A DNA stretch of 64,000 nucleotides from Quillaja saponaria (Eukaryota > Streptophyta > Magnoliopsida > Fabales > Quillajaceae): positions 20,751,994-20,815,993 of the forward strand of contig CM055614.1 of the NCBI GenBank assembly GCA_029379385.1, in the 5' to 3' direction. Within the stretch, counting starts at the first letter, position 1. Each line of letters begins with the position of its first letter. Below the pieces are notes generated by a model. The model made no database searches. It had not been told where the DNA came from and worked only from the letters and a program-made list of their open reading frames with translations. The position numbers and the translations under genes are program-made. This document shows positions 23,957-36,100 of the stretch, in pieces.

Positions 23957-24761
23957 GGGCTAGTTTAGTATACAACAATGGCCATTCTATTCCATGTATG
24001 ATTCCATGAAATGAACATGATATATTGTTAGCCTTAGAATACTCATTCTATTCACCATTTTATTCCATAGAAATAGAAATTCTCAAACCCACCTAGGGGA
24101 TGGGATTGCTCAATCCTACTTCTACGGAACCGGTTTGTTTAGTTAAAAGACAAAAAAAAAAAAAAAAAACTATTCTATTACATAAAATAAAAAATTAACT
24201 ATTAATAAAATATAATATTACAAATAAATATATTTATCATTTAATTTAGTCAAATGAAAAAAATACCTTTCATATCACATTAAATAATATAAAATATTAA
24301 AAAATTATTTGTATATAAAAATAATAATAAATCAATTTATTTTAGTAAAATGATAAAAATACCATTCATATCATAGTAAATATATAAATTAGTTAAGTAA
24401 TTTAAACTAAAATGTTAATTTTAATAAATAATAAAACACTAAGAAATAATAAAATTAATAATAAATAAATAATAAATAATACAAAATTCTTTTAAAATTT
24501 AAGAAATATATATTACATGAATTATCTTACATTTTTATTACTTTATCAATTGAGGGATACTTTTGTCATTTTAGTATAATTTTATATTATTTCATGTCTT
24601 AAAACTATATAGAAAATAAATAAATAGAATGAAATAATTATTACTCAACGATGCTACCAAACAATAGAATAGAATGAACATTTCATTCCACTTGCATTCC
24701 ATTCCGATTTTCTTTCCCATTCCAATTTCACAACAATCATTCCTGCATATTAAACTAGCCC
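23957..24761. mobile_element. Tourist-like (PIF/Harbinger) MITE, copy 2
   Basis: This 805-bp element has the termini GGGCTAGTTTAGTATA (left) and GGGCTAGTTTAATATGC (minus strand, right) and is flanked by TTA on both sides (23954-23956, 24762-24764). Read on the minus strand, it parallels copy 1 at 1822-2635 through the first 200 bp, including GGAATGGAATG words and TTGTTTGG. It is non-coding. Confidence 0.8.
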
Positions 24762-24764
24762 TTA

Positions 24765-26875
24765 ATGCCCGATAAGAAGACCGATAAACAATTACACAAG
24801 CATGGCCACTAATCCAACTCAACAACATATATTCACCCTAAAACAATCTTAGCCATAACAATTTCAAAATAGATATGATCTAAGTGTGAGATAAAGAGAA
24901 TATGTTCATCAAAAGACTAGCCAGTGCAGAGGACAAGGTGGTGACCTATAGCCGTTGAAGGCGTGACCAACACCGGTGACTAATTAGATAGAAAAATACA
25001 TCTACACAAATCATTAAAAGAGACAGAGTGAGAGAGGAATTAGACCATGGTGATGACGGAGAAAGTGATCATTAAGATTGGAGAGAGATTGATCAGTTGG
25101 AGAGGAGAGGATTGATCTTGAGGTGGCCATATGAATCTTTAAGCTAGAGATTGTCTTGGAGGGGAGAATGTCTTGGAGAGGTGATGAATGATCAGCTAGA
25201 GCTCAAGTAATGCCATTACTTTTGTACTAGAATTCATATCTAACGTAGGGTGGCTAGTCTAGAGTTAGTTATGAGGGCTATATGATGGCTAGTCTAGAGA
25301 TAGATATGAGAGCTATGATTTATCAGTTTTCCCTTGAATTCATATTTGGTTATTTGAAATTAAAAGAAATTTTATCAAATTAGAGGAGATTTGTTATGTT
25401 ACATATTTTCATATGGATTACCCATGCATTCCAGTAGTATTTGTTAACACCAAATTGGGTATGTCGTACGCACTCATTGTAAAATTTCCCGATGATTTTT
25501 GTGCTTTGTACAGATGGTATGCATGATTTTAAAGAGATTGATTATGTGTAGAAAAGCAGTAATCAAGATATATAATATGATGACTAAATCATTTGCACAC
25601 ATTGTTTGATTTTGATAATAATGGTGTGCTTATGTTATACATTTTAACTGATATCTACTACACATATGAAGAGCCTAAATAGTTGTGAACCTTAATACCA
25701 AGGGATTATTGTTGGCATAATGGTAATTGAGATATCAAGTTGTCAACTATAAGCTATAAAAGTGTAAAATACTTGGTAGGTGCTAAGTACATAGATTGTG
25801 AAATGATAGATTAGCTAAGTACATAGATTGTGAAATGATAGATTAAGTATTTCAAGATGAAGCGTGAAGACACATGAGATGAAAGGTGTGAAAAGGATGG
25901 AGTACCAAGACTATTTCTAACCCTGTGCACATATTCGTTATCTGAAAATGGTTAATATCTTCAAATGATTCTGTTTGATGCCCCCAACCTCTTTCTTGTC
26001 AATATGTTGTCGTGGTGACCCATCTGCTATCGATTCAGTAACTGATTTTGATGGTAGCTGAATACCTTTTTTTTTTTTTTTTTTTTTTGGTGTATTGTAA
26101 GAGTGTATTATTGTTCCTTTCTATTTCCTATGAGACACCGTGTAATACGCTCTATAATTCGTACATCCATTGAATTACATTACTTAGTCTTGAGCTGTTA
26201 AATACATGAAGTTCTGGTAAAAAATACAACTTTTCAAAAGGACTTCTTCCTTTTCCATGCATGTCCTCTATTATTATTTGAGTCATTGTATAAAAATTAT
26301 TTATTCTCAATCATTATAGCAATATGAAACCTTGGTGGGAAAGTTTCAAATCCTAATTTTTTATGTAGGTTCTTGTAACAAAACACTGATTAGACCATCA
26401 CATACAACATTAACAAGTTACAAAAGGTGAGTACTCTTGCTGACTTCATTATTTTGTCTCATTGTAAATTAAAGCATCACATAAAACATTGACCAAGCAT
26501 ATCTTATACTATTCTAAAATACAGCTTTATTTTGTATATGTATTCTACTTTTTCATTTCTTTCTGTTTTCTTGAATGATATTATATATTTCTTGTCGGCA
26601 CATATACCCCTAGTTTAGGTATGAATTATGGTACAAAATTAATGGCATTAGGTGAGTTCTAACTGATTATTCAATTCCTTTTCAAGATAGTCTCTTCTCC
26701 AAGAAAGTCATTAGCTTGTCGGATCTCTATTCTTACCAGACGCTCCCAAATCCAATAAGGTATGAATTGTTAATGGCATTACTTGAGGACTCACCTTAAC
26801 ACCACCATTTGACAAAAAACCAAGTTGATCACCTGGAGAGGAGAGGATTGATCTTGAGGCGGCCATACGAATGTT
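24765..26875. other. Intergenic DNA with one short repeat
   Basis: No gene is visible. A segment near 25083-25137 (GGAGAGGAGAGGATTGATCT and then TGAGG) recurs at 26831-26876, just beyond the end of the STP pseudogene. A poly-T run lies at 26067-26088. Confidence 0.5.
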
Positions 26876-27693
26876 AAACAATCTCAAAGAATATCTCTAG
26901 TTGTTTCCATTTAGAAGCTTAGCCATGACAACATTGAGAAGACTCACAACTAGAATATCAATTATGATGGCCATTTGGAAACCCATGTTAAGCATTCCTC
27001 TGATTTTTGCTAGAGCCACTTCAGATAAATACACAGGAACAGACTACAAGTAATATTTGACAAAAAACCAGGTTGGTTTTAAATTAAGGCTAACAATAAT
27101 TTTATATCTAGGAGGAAAGGTAGAAATTAAATGAAGAGCAGTTCATAAATTTACCAACTGATTGGTTTAACCAACACCAAAACCAAGCCAAGAGATGACC
27201 GATGATAAGCATTTTAGTATTCTTGGCAAACCTATTGAGGAAAAATAGGCCTCCAAGAAACATAGACATCTTACAGCTGAGAACCCTTGTTGTCACAGAA
27301 GCAAAGAAAGAAGCCACCAATGCTACAATGTATAAGGAAGAGGTAAACAATGTCAGGAGCTCACTGTCAAATTTGCAATATTGATTTATGCTTCCTACAT
27401 CATCTTTTATTTATTGATGTACTTTAGGGAAGAACTTGATTAAGAATGGTTCCATTGAGGTTTCTCCTACAAAAATAATGTAATGAAACATAATTAACAT
27501 CACATTTTCTTTCAATACCTAAAAAAAGAAAAGTTGGAAACTGATTAACTCATACCTACCTGTAATACCAAGGTCATAAGAAAATAGGAGACCACCCATG
27601 GCAGTAACCACACATGTGACGATAACAAAGGCATTGACTCCACCCTCATAGTGCCTTCCTCCACTCTGTATAGCAATGTCCCCCTCCTGCCAT
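26876..27693 (-). pseudogene. Sugar transport protein (STP, hexose/H+ symporter) pseudogene
   Basis: Plant STPs are 12-helix plasma-membrane symporters of about 500 residues. Three exons are readable on the minus strand. Exon 1 (27693-27560) starts MAGG and, after a one-base frameshift in a G run, gives [20 protein letters not shown] and LGIT before a GTAGGT donor. Exon 2 (from 27466) gives TSMEPFLIKFFPKV, a stop, then [45 protein letters not shown] and MLIIGHLL; a stretch of about ten residues is missing before the last block. Exon 3 (from 27043, acceptor TTGTAG) gives [19 protein letters not shown] and [18 protein letters not shown], then a stop. Everything after about residue 220 is absent. 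Intron positions are retained, so this is a decayed duplicate and not a retrocopy. Confidence 0.9.
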
Positions 27694-29618
27694 TTTTCAA
27701 GCTTGAAATTTTTTGTAATTTGGTGAATCGTTGGGATCTCTCAAAGTAGATTGTACTTTCTTATTTAATTTTTTTTTAAATCTTGATATATTCCAGAAAT
27801 CTACAAAAAATAATATCTATTGAAAGATGAACAAGAGTTATATGCCCTCTTCCTACTATGTATTTTTGTAGTCTATTGCTTTGATGAGGAAACAAGTTTA
27901 TGCTTTCATAGTGAAGTTTGCATGAATTGCAAGGCTGTTAAAATAGTAAATGCCAATGTCTAAATTAGAAATTTTAGTTTGTGTAATGTATTCTTTATCT
28001 TCTCTAAGTCATTGATGCCATATTTAGAATTAGTCTTTCCAAGACAAGAGAACGTGAAGGCACATGAGATGAAAGATGTGAATAAGTTGAAGTACCAAGT
28101 TTCTTTCTAACAATATGCACATATTTATTAAGGCTAAAAGCAATATTATAGGACAAGCACTAAAAACACATACATTATGTTTTCATCTCTACTACTCTAT
28201 AATTTCATAATTAGGAGTTAAGGAAAACAAAAAAAGTTGCACATTCTATAAAAATTTAAGAAAATATATCTTAGATGAGCTCCTTATAGGAGAATCTATG
28301 TGGCCAATACTTAAGCTCCCAATCTTCAATTTCATCATATTGGTCTTCCAATCTATTCTTTCTCCACTACCAATAAAACCCATATGCATAAATTTTTAGA
28401 ATGGAGGTAGGAAGAGGAAATGGATAAGTTTTATTTTAACTTTATGTTTTTCTTTTTAATTTTGTTTTAATTTTTGAAATAAATAAATTCTTTTATTAAA
28501 TTTTTTTTTAAAGTTAATTATGATATCATTTTTATACAGATGACAACGTTTTACTAGTCAAGTATGTCATATGGGTTGTTCACCTCATTTTTGTTGGTCA
28601 CATCAATATGTTTTGATGGATAGCACTTGATGAGAGAGACATAACTGAGACTATTTTAAAAATACAAGGACCTAATTGCATCATTTTAAAGATGAGGGAC
28701 AAAATTGAGAATGAATATAAATTATATCGACCAAAAATATATTTAATTCTATTATTTTTCCCTTTAACTAGTTTGACGAATTTATAAGGATAACATAATA
28801 GTATAAGACTATCCAATTGGCTCTTATATAGCATTTGGTAGCAATAGGAAAGTATAAACTAATATTTTTGACCTCTTTCTTATGCTATACAATCTTATAC
28901 GATGCATTGAACGAGCCTTTAATTTCTATGTGATTGATAGCACCTCCTAAGAGAATATGCCAATTTTACAAAACAATTAGCATATTCCCTTAACAATTAC
29001 CATAATTTAGAATTAAAGTTAGACTAATCATGATCACAGCTTAAACAAAAATACTATAACCTAATTAAAGATACATGTAAATCATAGAATATTCTAGTTT
29101 ATTTTTTCTATTTCTCAATAAGCTCACGAATTCAAATCTATATCTATACAAAATAAGTAAGTAAATGTTTTGGAATGTGAAAAAGTCCCTCACTATACAT
29201 TGTACAATAGAAATTCTCTCACAAACCCAACTATTAATTCAGTTTCACTTCACCTTTACAATTTATTTTTTTTTAGTTTCTCTTTTCCTTCCCGTTCAAC
29301 AGTCAGACAACATACCTCTAATAAACAAGGAGAAAAGGAGAATGTATGCATCAATTTAATGCTTTATTATACTCTTCCATGCCTTCTTTTAAGTCCCATC
29401 CACTTTATTTTTTTCCCCCCCCAAATTTAGCTTCAAGTTGACCCAAATGCTTTTAGTACAGTTGCAGAGAGGAGTTGTCATGTTTGTCAAAAAAATTCCA
29501 GGCTTTGACTGAATAGAGAATAAGCCAACCACATCACGCCTCTGCCCAAACTTTTTTGCTTTGCATTCCTGCAATTGAAGCTTACCAAAATATTAAATTT
29601 ACCTCCTATTCATGGTAA
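27694..29618. other. Intergenic DNA, nothing recognised
   Basis: AT-rich with several T/A tracts. The short frames (for example 28598-28834 minus, 29170-29430 plus) match no known family. Confidence 0.5.
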
Positions 29619-29623
29619 CTGAT

Positions 29624-31741
29624 TGTGGCATCGTAACATTAACTTTTAGGAATATTATGGTAACTTTTAGTTATAAAAATTAACAAATACATAAACAAAA
29701 CAAACAAACATGAATACATATATACATAAAAATCTGTACATCCACTTTTTTTTTTATTTGACTTTACCTTTTTATTTGACTTTATCTTTTTCTTTCCTTA
29801 TCCTTTTCATTTTTCTTTCTTTCACATGATTTTTTCCGCCTTCCTTCCCCTATTATGGATTCTTCTGGTTTATCCTCCTTGAAGCTAGAATTTTAGCACC
29901 TTAAAGTCTTGTTTAAGCCCTATTTTGCTGCCTTCTAAACCTTCCCAGCCATCAGCTCCTCTTTCAGTATCAGCCACCGTCAGCTTCTTCTTCAGCAATA
30001 GCCACGTGCCTTCTCTTCCTCCTTGTCCATCTAGTTGGTGGCTGATCGTAGGTGGGTTTCTTCAGCTCATGGTGGACAGTGGGCAGCCCGTTTCCAGCTA
30101 CCATCCACCACCCCTACACCTTGGTGGTTTCAATCATGGTAGTTTTCCACAACTTTTATGCTTTTAATTCAACTAAATTACTTTGTTTTCCTAGGAGCTA
30201 GGATCTTTTCCTTTTTGTTTTGTTGGAGGGTTGGGATTTAATAAGTTAAGAGGGTGAATATAAGCTTGGTATTAATGAAAATGGTGAATATAATGTTGGG
30301 TTGTTGTGGAAATTCCAAGGTCTATGTTTTTAAAGTCCAACTTATATAACTTCAATTTAATGTTTGGATTATAGGTATTGTTGAATGTCATGGATTAGTA
30401 TTAGTTTCTCTTGGTATATATATAGGATATATGTATATGTACATGAGTTGGAACTAAGTATGCCTTCAAGGTGTTTGTGAAAATGCCTAAAAAAAGTTAA
30501 TAGTAAATAAATGAATGAAACTTAATATATATAGGCTTTTGTGATGAGGGGTTTATAACCTATGAAATTTATAAACTAAATGATATTTGGAAAATGTAAT
30601 TTCAACTCTGGAACATAACGTTAACTAAACAATGCTTTTGGACCCAAGAAGAAGCCACGAAAAAAATCCATAAATTTGTGAGTGAAAGATACTACCTTTT
30701 TGTTACTAGTTGTTTTGAATGTTTGTATATATGTATAAAATTGTTGAATGAGGGTGTTCAATGCTTTTAGTTGGATTATGTGATAATAATATTATATCTT
30801 TGAAACTTTGTTGTTTAGCGTGTTGTGTGTTGGTGTGAATGCTTGTATGTGATTGATAGGGACAAGGATTTCATTTTTAATGTGAGTTAGAATTTTGGTG
30901 CACCTAGGATATATTTGTTTTGTCTATTTGTAATTCAAATAAAAATATTCTAGTAACTCAGCCCCGAGGAGATTATGTTGGAAGTTTATGTATTATTGGT
31001 GAGCGGTAGGAAAAGGCCCTAAGGAGGATATATGTATATGACATGCGGGTGCTGAGTTACTATGATTATTAGCCCTTTTAGTTGCTTTGCTTAATTTTTT
31101 TGAACTATGATCATTTGTGATGTTAGTTTTGCACTATATATATACATTTGTGTGAATTGTAATTGCAGTATAAGGTATGTCAAATGTGAATTTATTAAGG
31201 TAATATTTTATAATTATGTGGTGGTTGATGCTAATATCCTTTCGGCACGTCTTTTACTCACTGTGTCTTTATGACTTACTCTTCTTTCATTATGTTTTTT
31301 TTGCACCAAGTTATTCTTAAACCCCTTCAGAAGGATCTTGACTTGCTGATAGGTACTTCGTTAAGGTGATCGTGTGAGATTGCATACTTGAAGCTCAGGG
31401 ATGTTAGGGCTGGTTATTATGAAATTTTGATTTGTAGGACATTATGTTTTGTTGTTTTTCTTTTATTTGGAAGGAATGAAAGGAGCTCCATGTGTATGTG
31501 TTGTAAACAGGATGTTGTTTTTTTGTATAATTCGGGAATGTTCCACTTTATGGGGAACCTCTGCTGAATTTTTTAGAAACTATCATTATCAATATATATA
31601 ATTGTATTTTCACTTTTACAAAAAGGGTTCTTAAACTTTTACTTTTGATATTGGTTGTGTATTATTTTTGATTTGGAGTCAAGGTTATGGGGGTTTGGTA
31701 TCCATTCTCTGGCCAGTCATACCGCTGTGTGGGGTGTGACA
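29624..31741 (+). mobile_element. Probable solo LTR of gypsy family B (about 2.1 kb)
   Basis: The 3' end (GGCCAGTCATACCGCTGTGT, then GGGGTGTGACA) at 31741 matches the family B terminus. The 850 bp before it match 18382-19340 and 20930-21946 in order. The proposed start at 29624 (TGTGGCATCG) is supported by a near-match of flanking 5-mers, CTGAT at 29619-29623 and CTGCT at 31742-31746. The 5' border is therefore tentative. A pyrimidine-rich tract (29746-29840) and an open but unrecognised frame (29925-30167) lie inside. No coding region follows on the + strand. Confidence 0.6.
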
Positions 31742-32149
31742 CTGCTACCGTAGACTTTCTTTCTTCTACAAAATGGCACAATTTCAATTTTCCCCAAATG
31801 GTACTCTTTGGTTCATTTCCAGTTGAGACTTAGTATATGTATGGTTCAACATATCTCCATTTGAAGCTCAAAATTACTGTGATATATTATTGGTAAGTTA
31901 CATAATCATGAAAACAAAATTGCTTATCGGTACTAAGTTTCGAATATTTCACTCGCATTATTAGCCATGAAGATATTGATGCCCCTCTTGGTTGATTTTC
32001 TAATTCACCTTTTTCTTTTTGTAACTCTATTTTCCCAGAAAACTAGTCTAGTAAGAGAAAGAAAAGAAAAGGGGGGTTGTTCAATATTATGATTACTTGC
32101 TATTTTAGAATCATGCTAGTGGAAATTTAAGGAGAGGAATAGTAGCATA
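31742..32149. other. Spacer, nothing recognised
   Basis: Short stretch between the family B LTR and the tandem array; no feature seen. Confidence 0.5.
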
Positions 32150-32956
32150 TTACTAACATGAAGTTTTTCAATTAGTTCTTGCATATGTTCATTTTTTTTT
32201 CTTTTTTTTTTGGTTGTATTCAATTTTTTTGAATAGTTTTTTCATAAAATCATGCTCACGGAAAAAAAATTCCCTAGATTTTTTTTTTACCAATGTCATT
32301 GTTCACTTTTTCTTTATGACTTTCTATATTATCGAAAACAAAATAAAAGGATCACTACTGGATGGATGCTCAATTTAGTAACCAGATGAATAGTTGTAAA
32401 AATTGAACCAATTTTTATTGATGTTACTGTTACAATTTAGCTTCTAATTATAAGATTCCTTGCCATGCCTTTCATCTATGATTTGTTGATTTTACGCTGA
32501 ATTTTTTTTTTCCCAATAATTTTGTAGTTTGAGACAAAGTTGGTGCTATTAGTAGATTTTGGAGAGCATTAAACCATGGATGAGTTCTGCATAGTGCACA
32601 TGTTAGGCAACTGAGTAAATGATTGTAAATATCAACCAATTCTTGGATGGGGATGCTACAAATCAAGTTCTAATTGATAAGATTTCTTAAGATGTCCTTC
32701 AAGTATGATTTGTGTTACTTTTCTATTGATTCCTTCTTTTTTACTTCAACAATATTACTTACTCTATGGTAGTGACTTTAAGCAAAGTTGACACTAGTAG
32801 TGGTTTTAGGAAAGCTTTAAAATTATTACCCATACTAGAACATTAATATTTACCATAAAATTATTTTATATAATAGAATTTTAGATATTAATAATCTCTA
32901 ATTGGTCTACATTTTAAAATTGCTTCTCAAAAATGATTTCATGTGAAATCCTTATG

Positions 32957-32987
<31 letters not shown>

Positions 32988-35115
32988 CACCTTACAACAT
33001 ATTTAGTATAAGAATTAGATTTCAAAAAACTGTCCAACCCTATTATTTTCAGCAATGGCACAAAAACATTGATATTTATGTTCATATTTTTGCCAGATGT
33101 TTATTTTAGCTCATGAGTCTTAAGATGCAGTACATAGTTGTCATATTTATTATAATGAGATTTTATGTTTTTTTGATGCAGGTTTGTGTACAGATGCATG
33201 ACTGTAAGCAAAATGAAAGTCTTTCAATCATCATAGTATTATCTTGGCCTTCACTGCACATTCTAATACTTGTAGGAAAAAGTGATTCTTCCAAATCATT
33301 TTTCCCTTACCTTAATGACTATGATGTGTTGAACACAATATTTTGCATTTTTTATATACATATATATGTATATATGTATGTATATGTATATAAAAAAAAG
33401 AATAGTTGTTTGTCAATGATTTATCATCATTGGTTGTCAAATTTATCTTATCATTCTTGATGTTGCTCTATCACAAAATTTATATGCACCATACATTAGC
33501 TTCTTTGTCCTCTTATATAGGATAGCAGTAGTAACTAAATTTGGTCATGTTTTATACCTTTTTTGTTATAATGATGCATGTTACTAACATGGAGTTTTTC
33601 AGCTAATTCTTGCATATGTTCAATGTTTTTTATTTTTTTTTTCCTAGGTGTATTTTAAAAACTTATTTCTCTCTAACTTTCTATATTATGTTCATATAAA
33701 AAAGAAGATTATTATTGAAGAATGATGAAGTTAGCAATTAAGCTGATGAATGGTTGTAAAGTTGAACCAATTTTATTGATTTTGCTATTACAATTCAATT
33801 TCTAATCGTAAGTTTCCTTGCCTCTTCACCTATAATTTGTTGATCTTTAACAACTTTATAGTTTGAGGTAAAGTTAATGCTTGTAGTAGGTTTTGGAGAG
33901 CTTTAAAATCATGGATGAGTTCTACATGGGGCTTAAGTTAGGCAACTGAGTGAATAAGATTGCAAATCTCAACCAATTCATTGATGGTGATGCTACAAAT
34001 TAGCTTCGAATTGGTGAGATTTCTTAAGATGCCCTCAAGTATGATTTATGTTACTTTTCTACTGATTGTTTCTATTTTACTTCAACAATTTTACCTACTC
34101 CATGGTAGTAGTTTTAAGCAAAGTTGCCATAGTTAGTGGCTTTAGGAAAGCTTTTAAAATCATTACCCCTGGTAGAACATGAATATTTACCATAACATTA
34201 TTTTAAACAATAGAAATCTAAATATTAATAATCTCTAATTGGTAGTTTTAAAATTGCTTCTCAAAATTTTTTACATACTCTTTCATTATAGTTCATAAAT
34301 TTTACTCCTTACAACATATTTGGTATAGGAATTAGCTATCAAAAAATTGTCCAAAATCATTATTTCTAGCTGTGGTTACATTAATTTATGAGCCTTAAGA
34401 TGCATAGAATGATCACATTAACAAGATAATGAGATTTTATATCTTTTAATGCAAGTTTGTGTAAAGATGTATAACTTTAAATAAAAAGAAAGTATTTCAG
34501 TCATCATTGTAATATCTTGGCCTTCACTGCCATACTATAATATTGTAGGAAAAAGTGGTTCTTCCAAATCTTTTTTTTTATATTTATTTCTTTTGCTTAC
34601 CTTAATTACTATGATGTGTTGACACAGTATTCTACATATATTTTATTTTTTTTTTGTATATATAAAAAAGATGTTGTTTATTAGTGATTATCATCATTGG
34701 TTGTCAAATTTATCTTATCATTCTTGATGTTGCTCAATTTCAAAATCTGTATGCACCGTACAATAACTTCTTGATCCTCTCTTATATGAGATAACAGTAG
34801 TACCTAAACTTGGACATGTTTTATATCTTTTTTGTTATAGTGATAGATTGTTACTAAGATGAGTTTTTTAGCTAATTCTTGCACATGTTCAATTTTTTAA
34901 ACTTTTTTCCACATTGTGTTTTCAAAACTTATTTCTTTCTGACATTCTATATTCTGAAAAAATAAATAAAAATAACTATTGAAAAATGAAGTTACTAAAC
35001 TGACGAATGGTTGTAAAGTTGAACTAATTTTATTGATCTTGTTCAGCTTCTAATTATAAGGATCCTTTCCCCCCTTCACTAATGATTTGTTGATTTTCTA
35101 CTAATTTTTCTCTTC

Positions 35116-35131
35116 AACAACTTCACAGTTT
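35116..35131. repeat. Left target-site duplication of the RTE LINE
   Basis: AACAACTTCACAGTTT is repeated perfectly at 38309-38324. Units A and B carry the related, unsplit sequence near 32516-32535 and 33848-33866, which confirms the insertion point. Confidence 0.95.
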
Positions 35132-35133
35132 AA

Positions 35134-35183
35134 CTCCGCCAGAGGTTACTCTGCCGGTCCTAAGCCCGGATAAAGGAGGAGGG
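35134..35183 (+). promoter_or_regulatory. Compact folded motif at the LINE 5' end
   Basis: Within 50 bases of the 5' end three stems can be drawn: CTCC (35134-35137) with GGAG (35175-35178); CAGAG (35140-35144) with CTCTG (35149-35153) around a GTTA loop; and CCGG (35154-35157) with CCGG (35166-35169). Together they form a three-way junction. Structured 5' leaders, including self-cleaving RNAs, are known in some non-LTR elements, but the catalytic core of a known ribozyme is not identified here. Confidence 0.35.
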
Positions 35184-35224
35184 TTGCGATAGGTTGACGG
35201 CCAGCGTAAAACTAGTCAAACCCT

Positions 35225-36100
35225 ATGATGATGAATCCTACCGAGTATTCGTTGGGGCGTAACCCTCTTAGCGACGCGCTGCATCGGATCCCGAGTGTAG
35301 TGAGAAATGAGCAAGGGCTGGGTTGTCACATCCTTAGTGGCACGCCACATCGGCGCCTGGGTGTGGTGCAAAATGAGCAAGGGTTCTCGCATCGAGGGCG
35401 GGTGCGGGTAAAGAAGCTAGTCCAGGATAAGATTCGCGTAGAAACTTGGAACATAGGGACTCTTACTGGTAAATTGAGAGAGCTTGTAGATACTATGAGT
35501 AGAAGGAGGATTAATATTGCTTGTTTGCAAGAAACTAAGTGGGTAGGAGAAAAGGCTAGAGAGATAGAGAGAACAGGATTCAAGATGTGGTATACCGGTA
35601 AGACTAGAAATAGGAATGGAGTGGCGATTATTGTTGATGGAAATTTGAAGGACGAGGTTGTAGAAATCAAGAGGAAAAGTGATAGAATAATTTTATTAAA
35701 ATTGATGATAGACGAGGAGGCATTTAATATTATTAGCGCCTATGCTCCCCAAATAGGATTGGATGAATCTACTAAGAAGGCTTTTTGGGAAGATTTAGAG
35801 GAGATAGTTCAAGGAGTACCCTTAGGTGAGAAATTTTTTATTGGTGATGATTTGAATGGTCATGTAGGAAGTACTAATGAGGGCTTTGAGCGCATACATG
35901 GAGGATATGGTTATGGTGTTAAGAATGAGGGTGGAGAGTCTATTTTAGATTTTGCAGTTGCGTATGACCTGATTTTAGCTAACACGTTCTTTAAGAAACG
36001 AGAGTCGCACTTAATCACCTTTAGTAGCGGGCCGAATAAGAGCCAAATAGATTTTTTTATGACTAGAAAGGTTGATAGAGCTGTTTGTAAGGGATTGTAA
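35225..36100 (+). pseudogene. RTE endonuclease domain
   Basis: Open for 291 codons from the first ATG. The AP-endonuclease-like domain starts with VETWNIGTLTGKLREL (residues about 72-87; the catalytic Asn is in WNIG). LQETKW (about 101-106) carries the catalytic Glu. SAYAPQIG and FFIGDDLNGHVGS (around 205) follow; the usual text is GGDLNGH, so one Gly has become Asp. SQIDFFMTRK closes the domain. The frame then ends at a stop after VCKGL through a small frameshift. The first 60 residues contain two imperfect repeats of text with RNEQG/QNEQG. The enzyme would nick target DNA to prime reverse transcription. Confidence 0.9.

Noticed and set aside
29925..30167. Open 80-codon + frame with Pro/Ser-rich text
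   Set aside because: It is inside the family B LTR and has no homology that I recognise.
33113..33460. 115-codon + frame in tandem unit A
   Set aside because: The frame is not kept in unit B, and its end is a translated (TA)n run.
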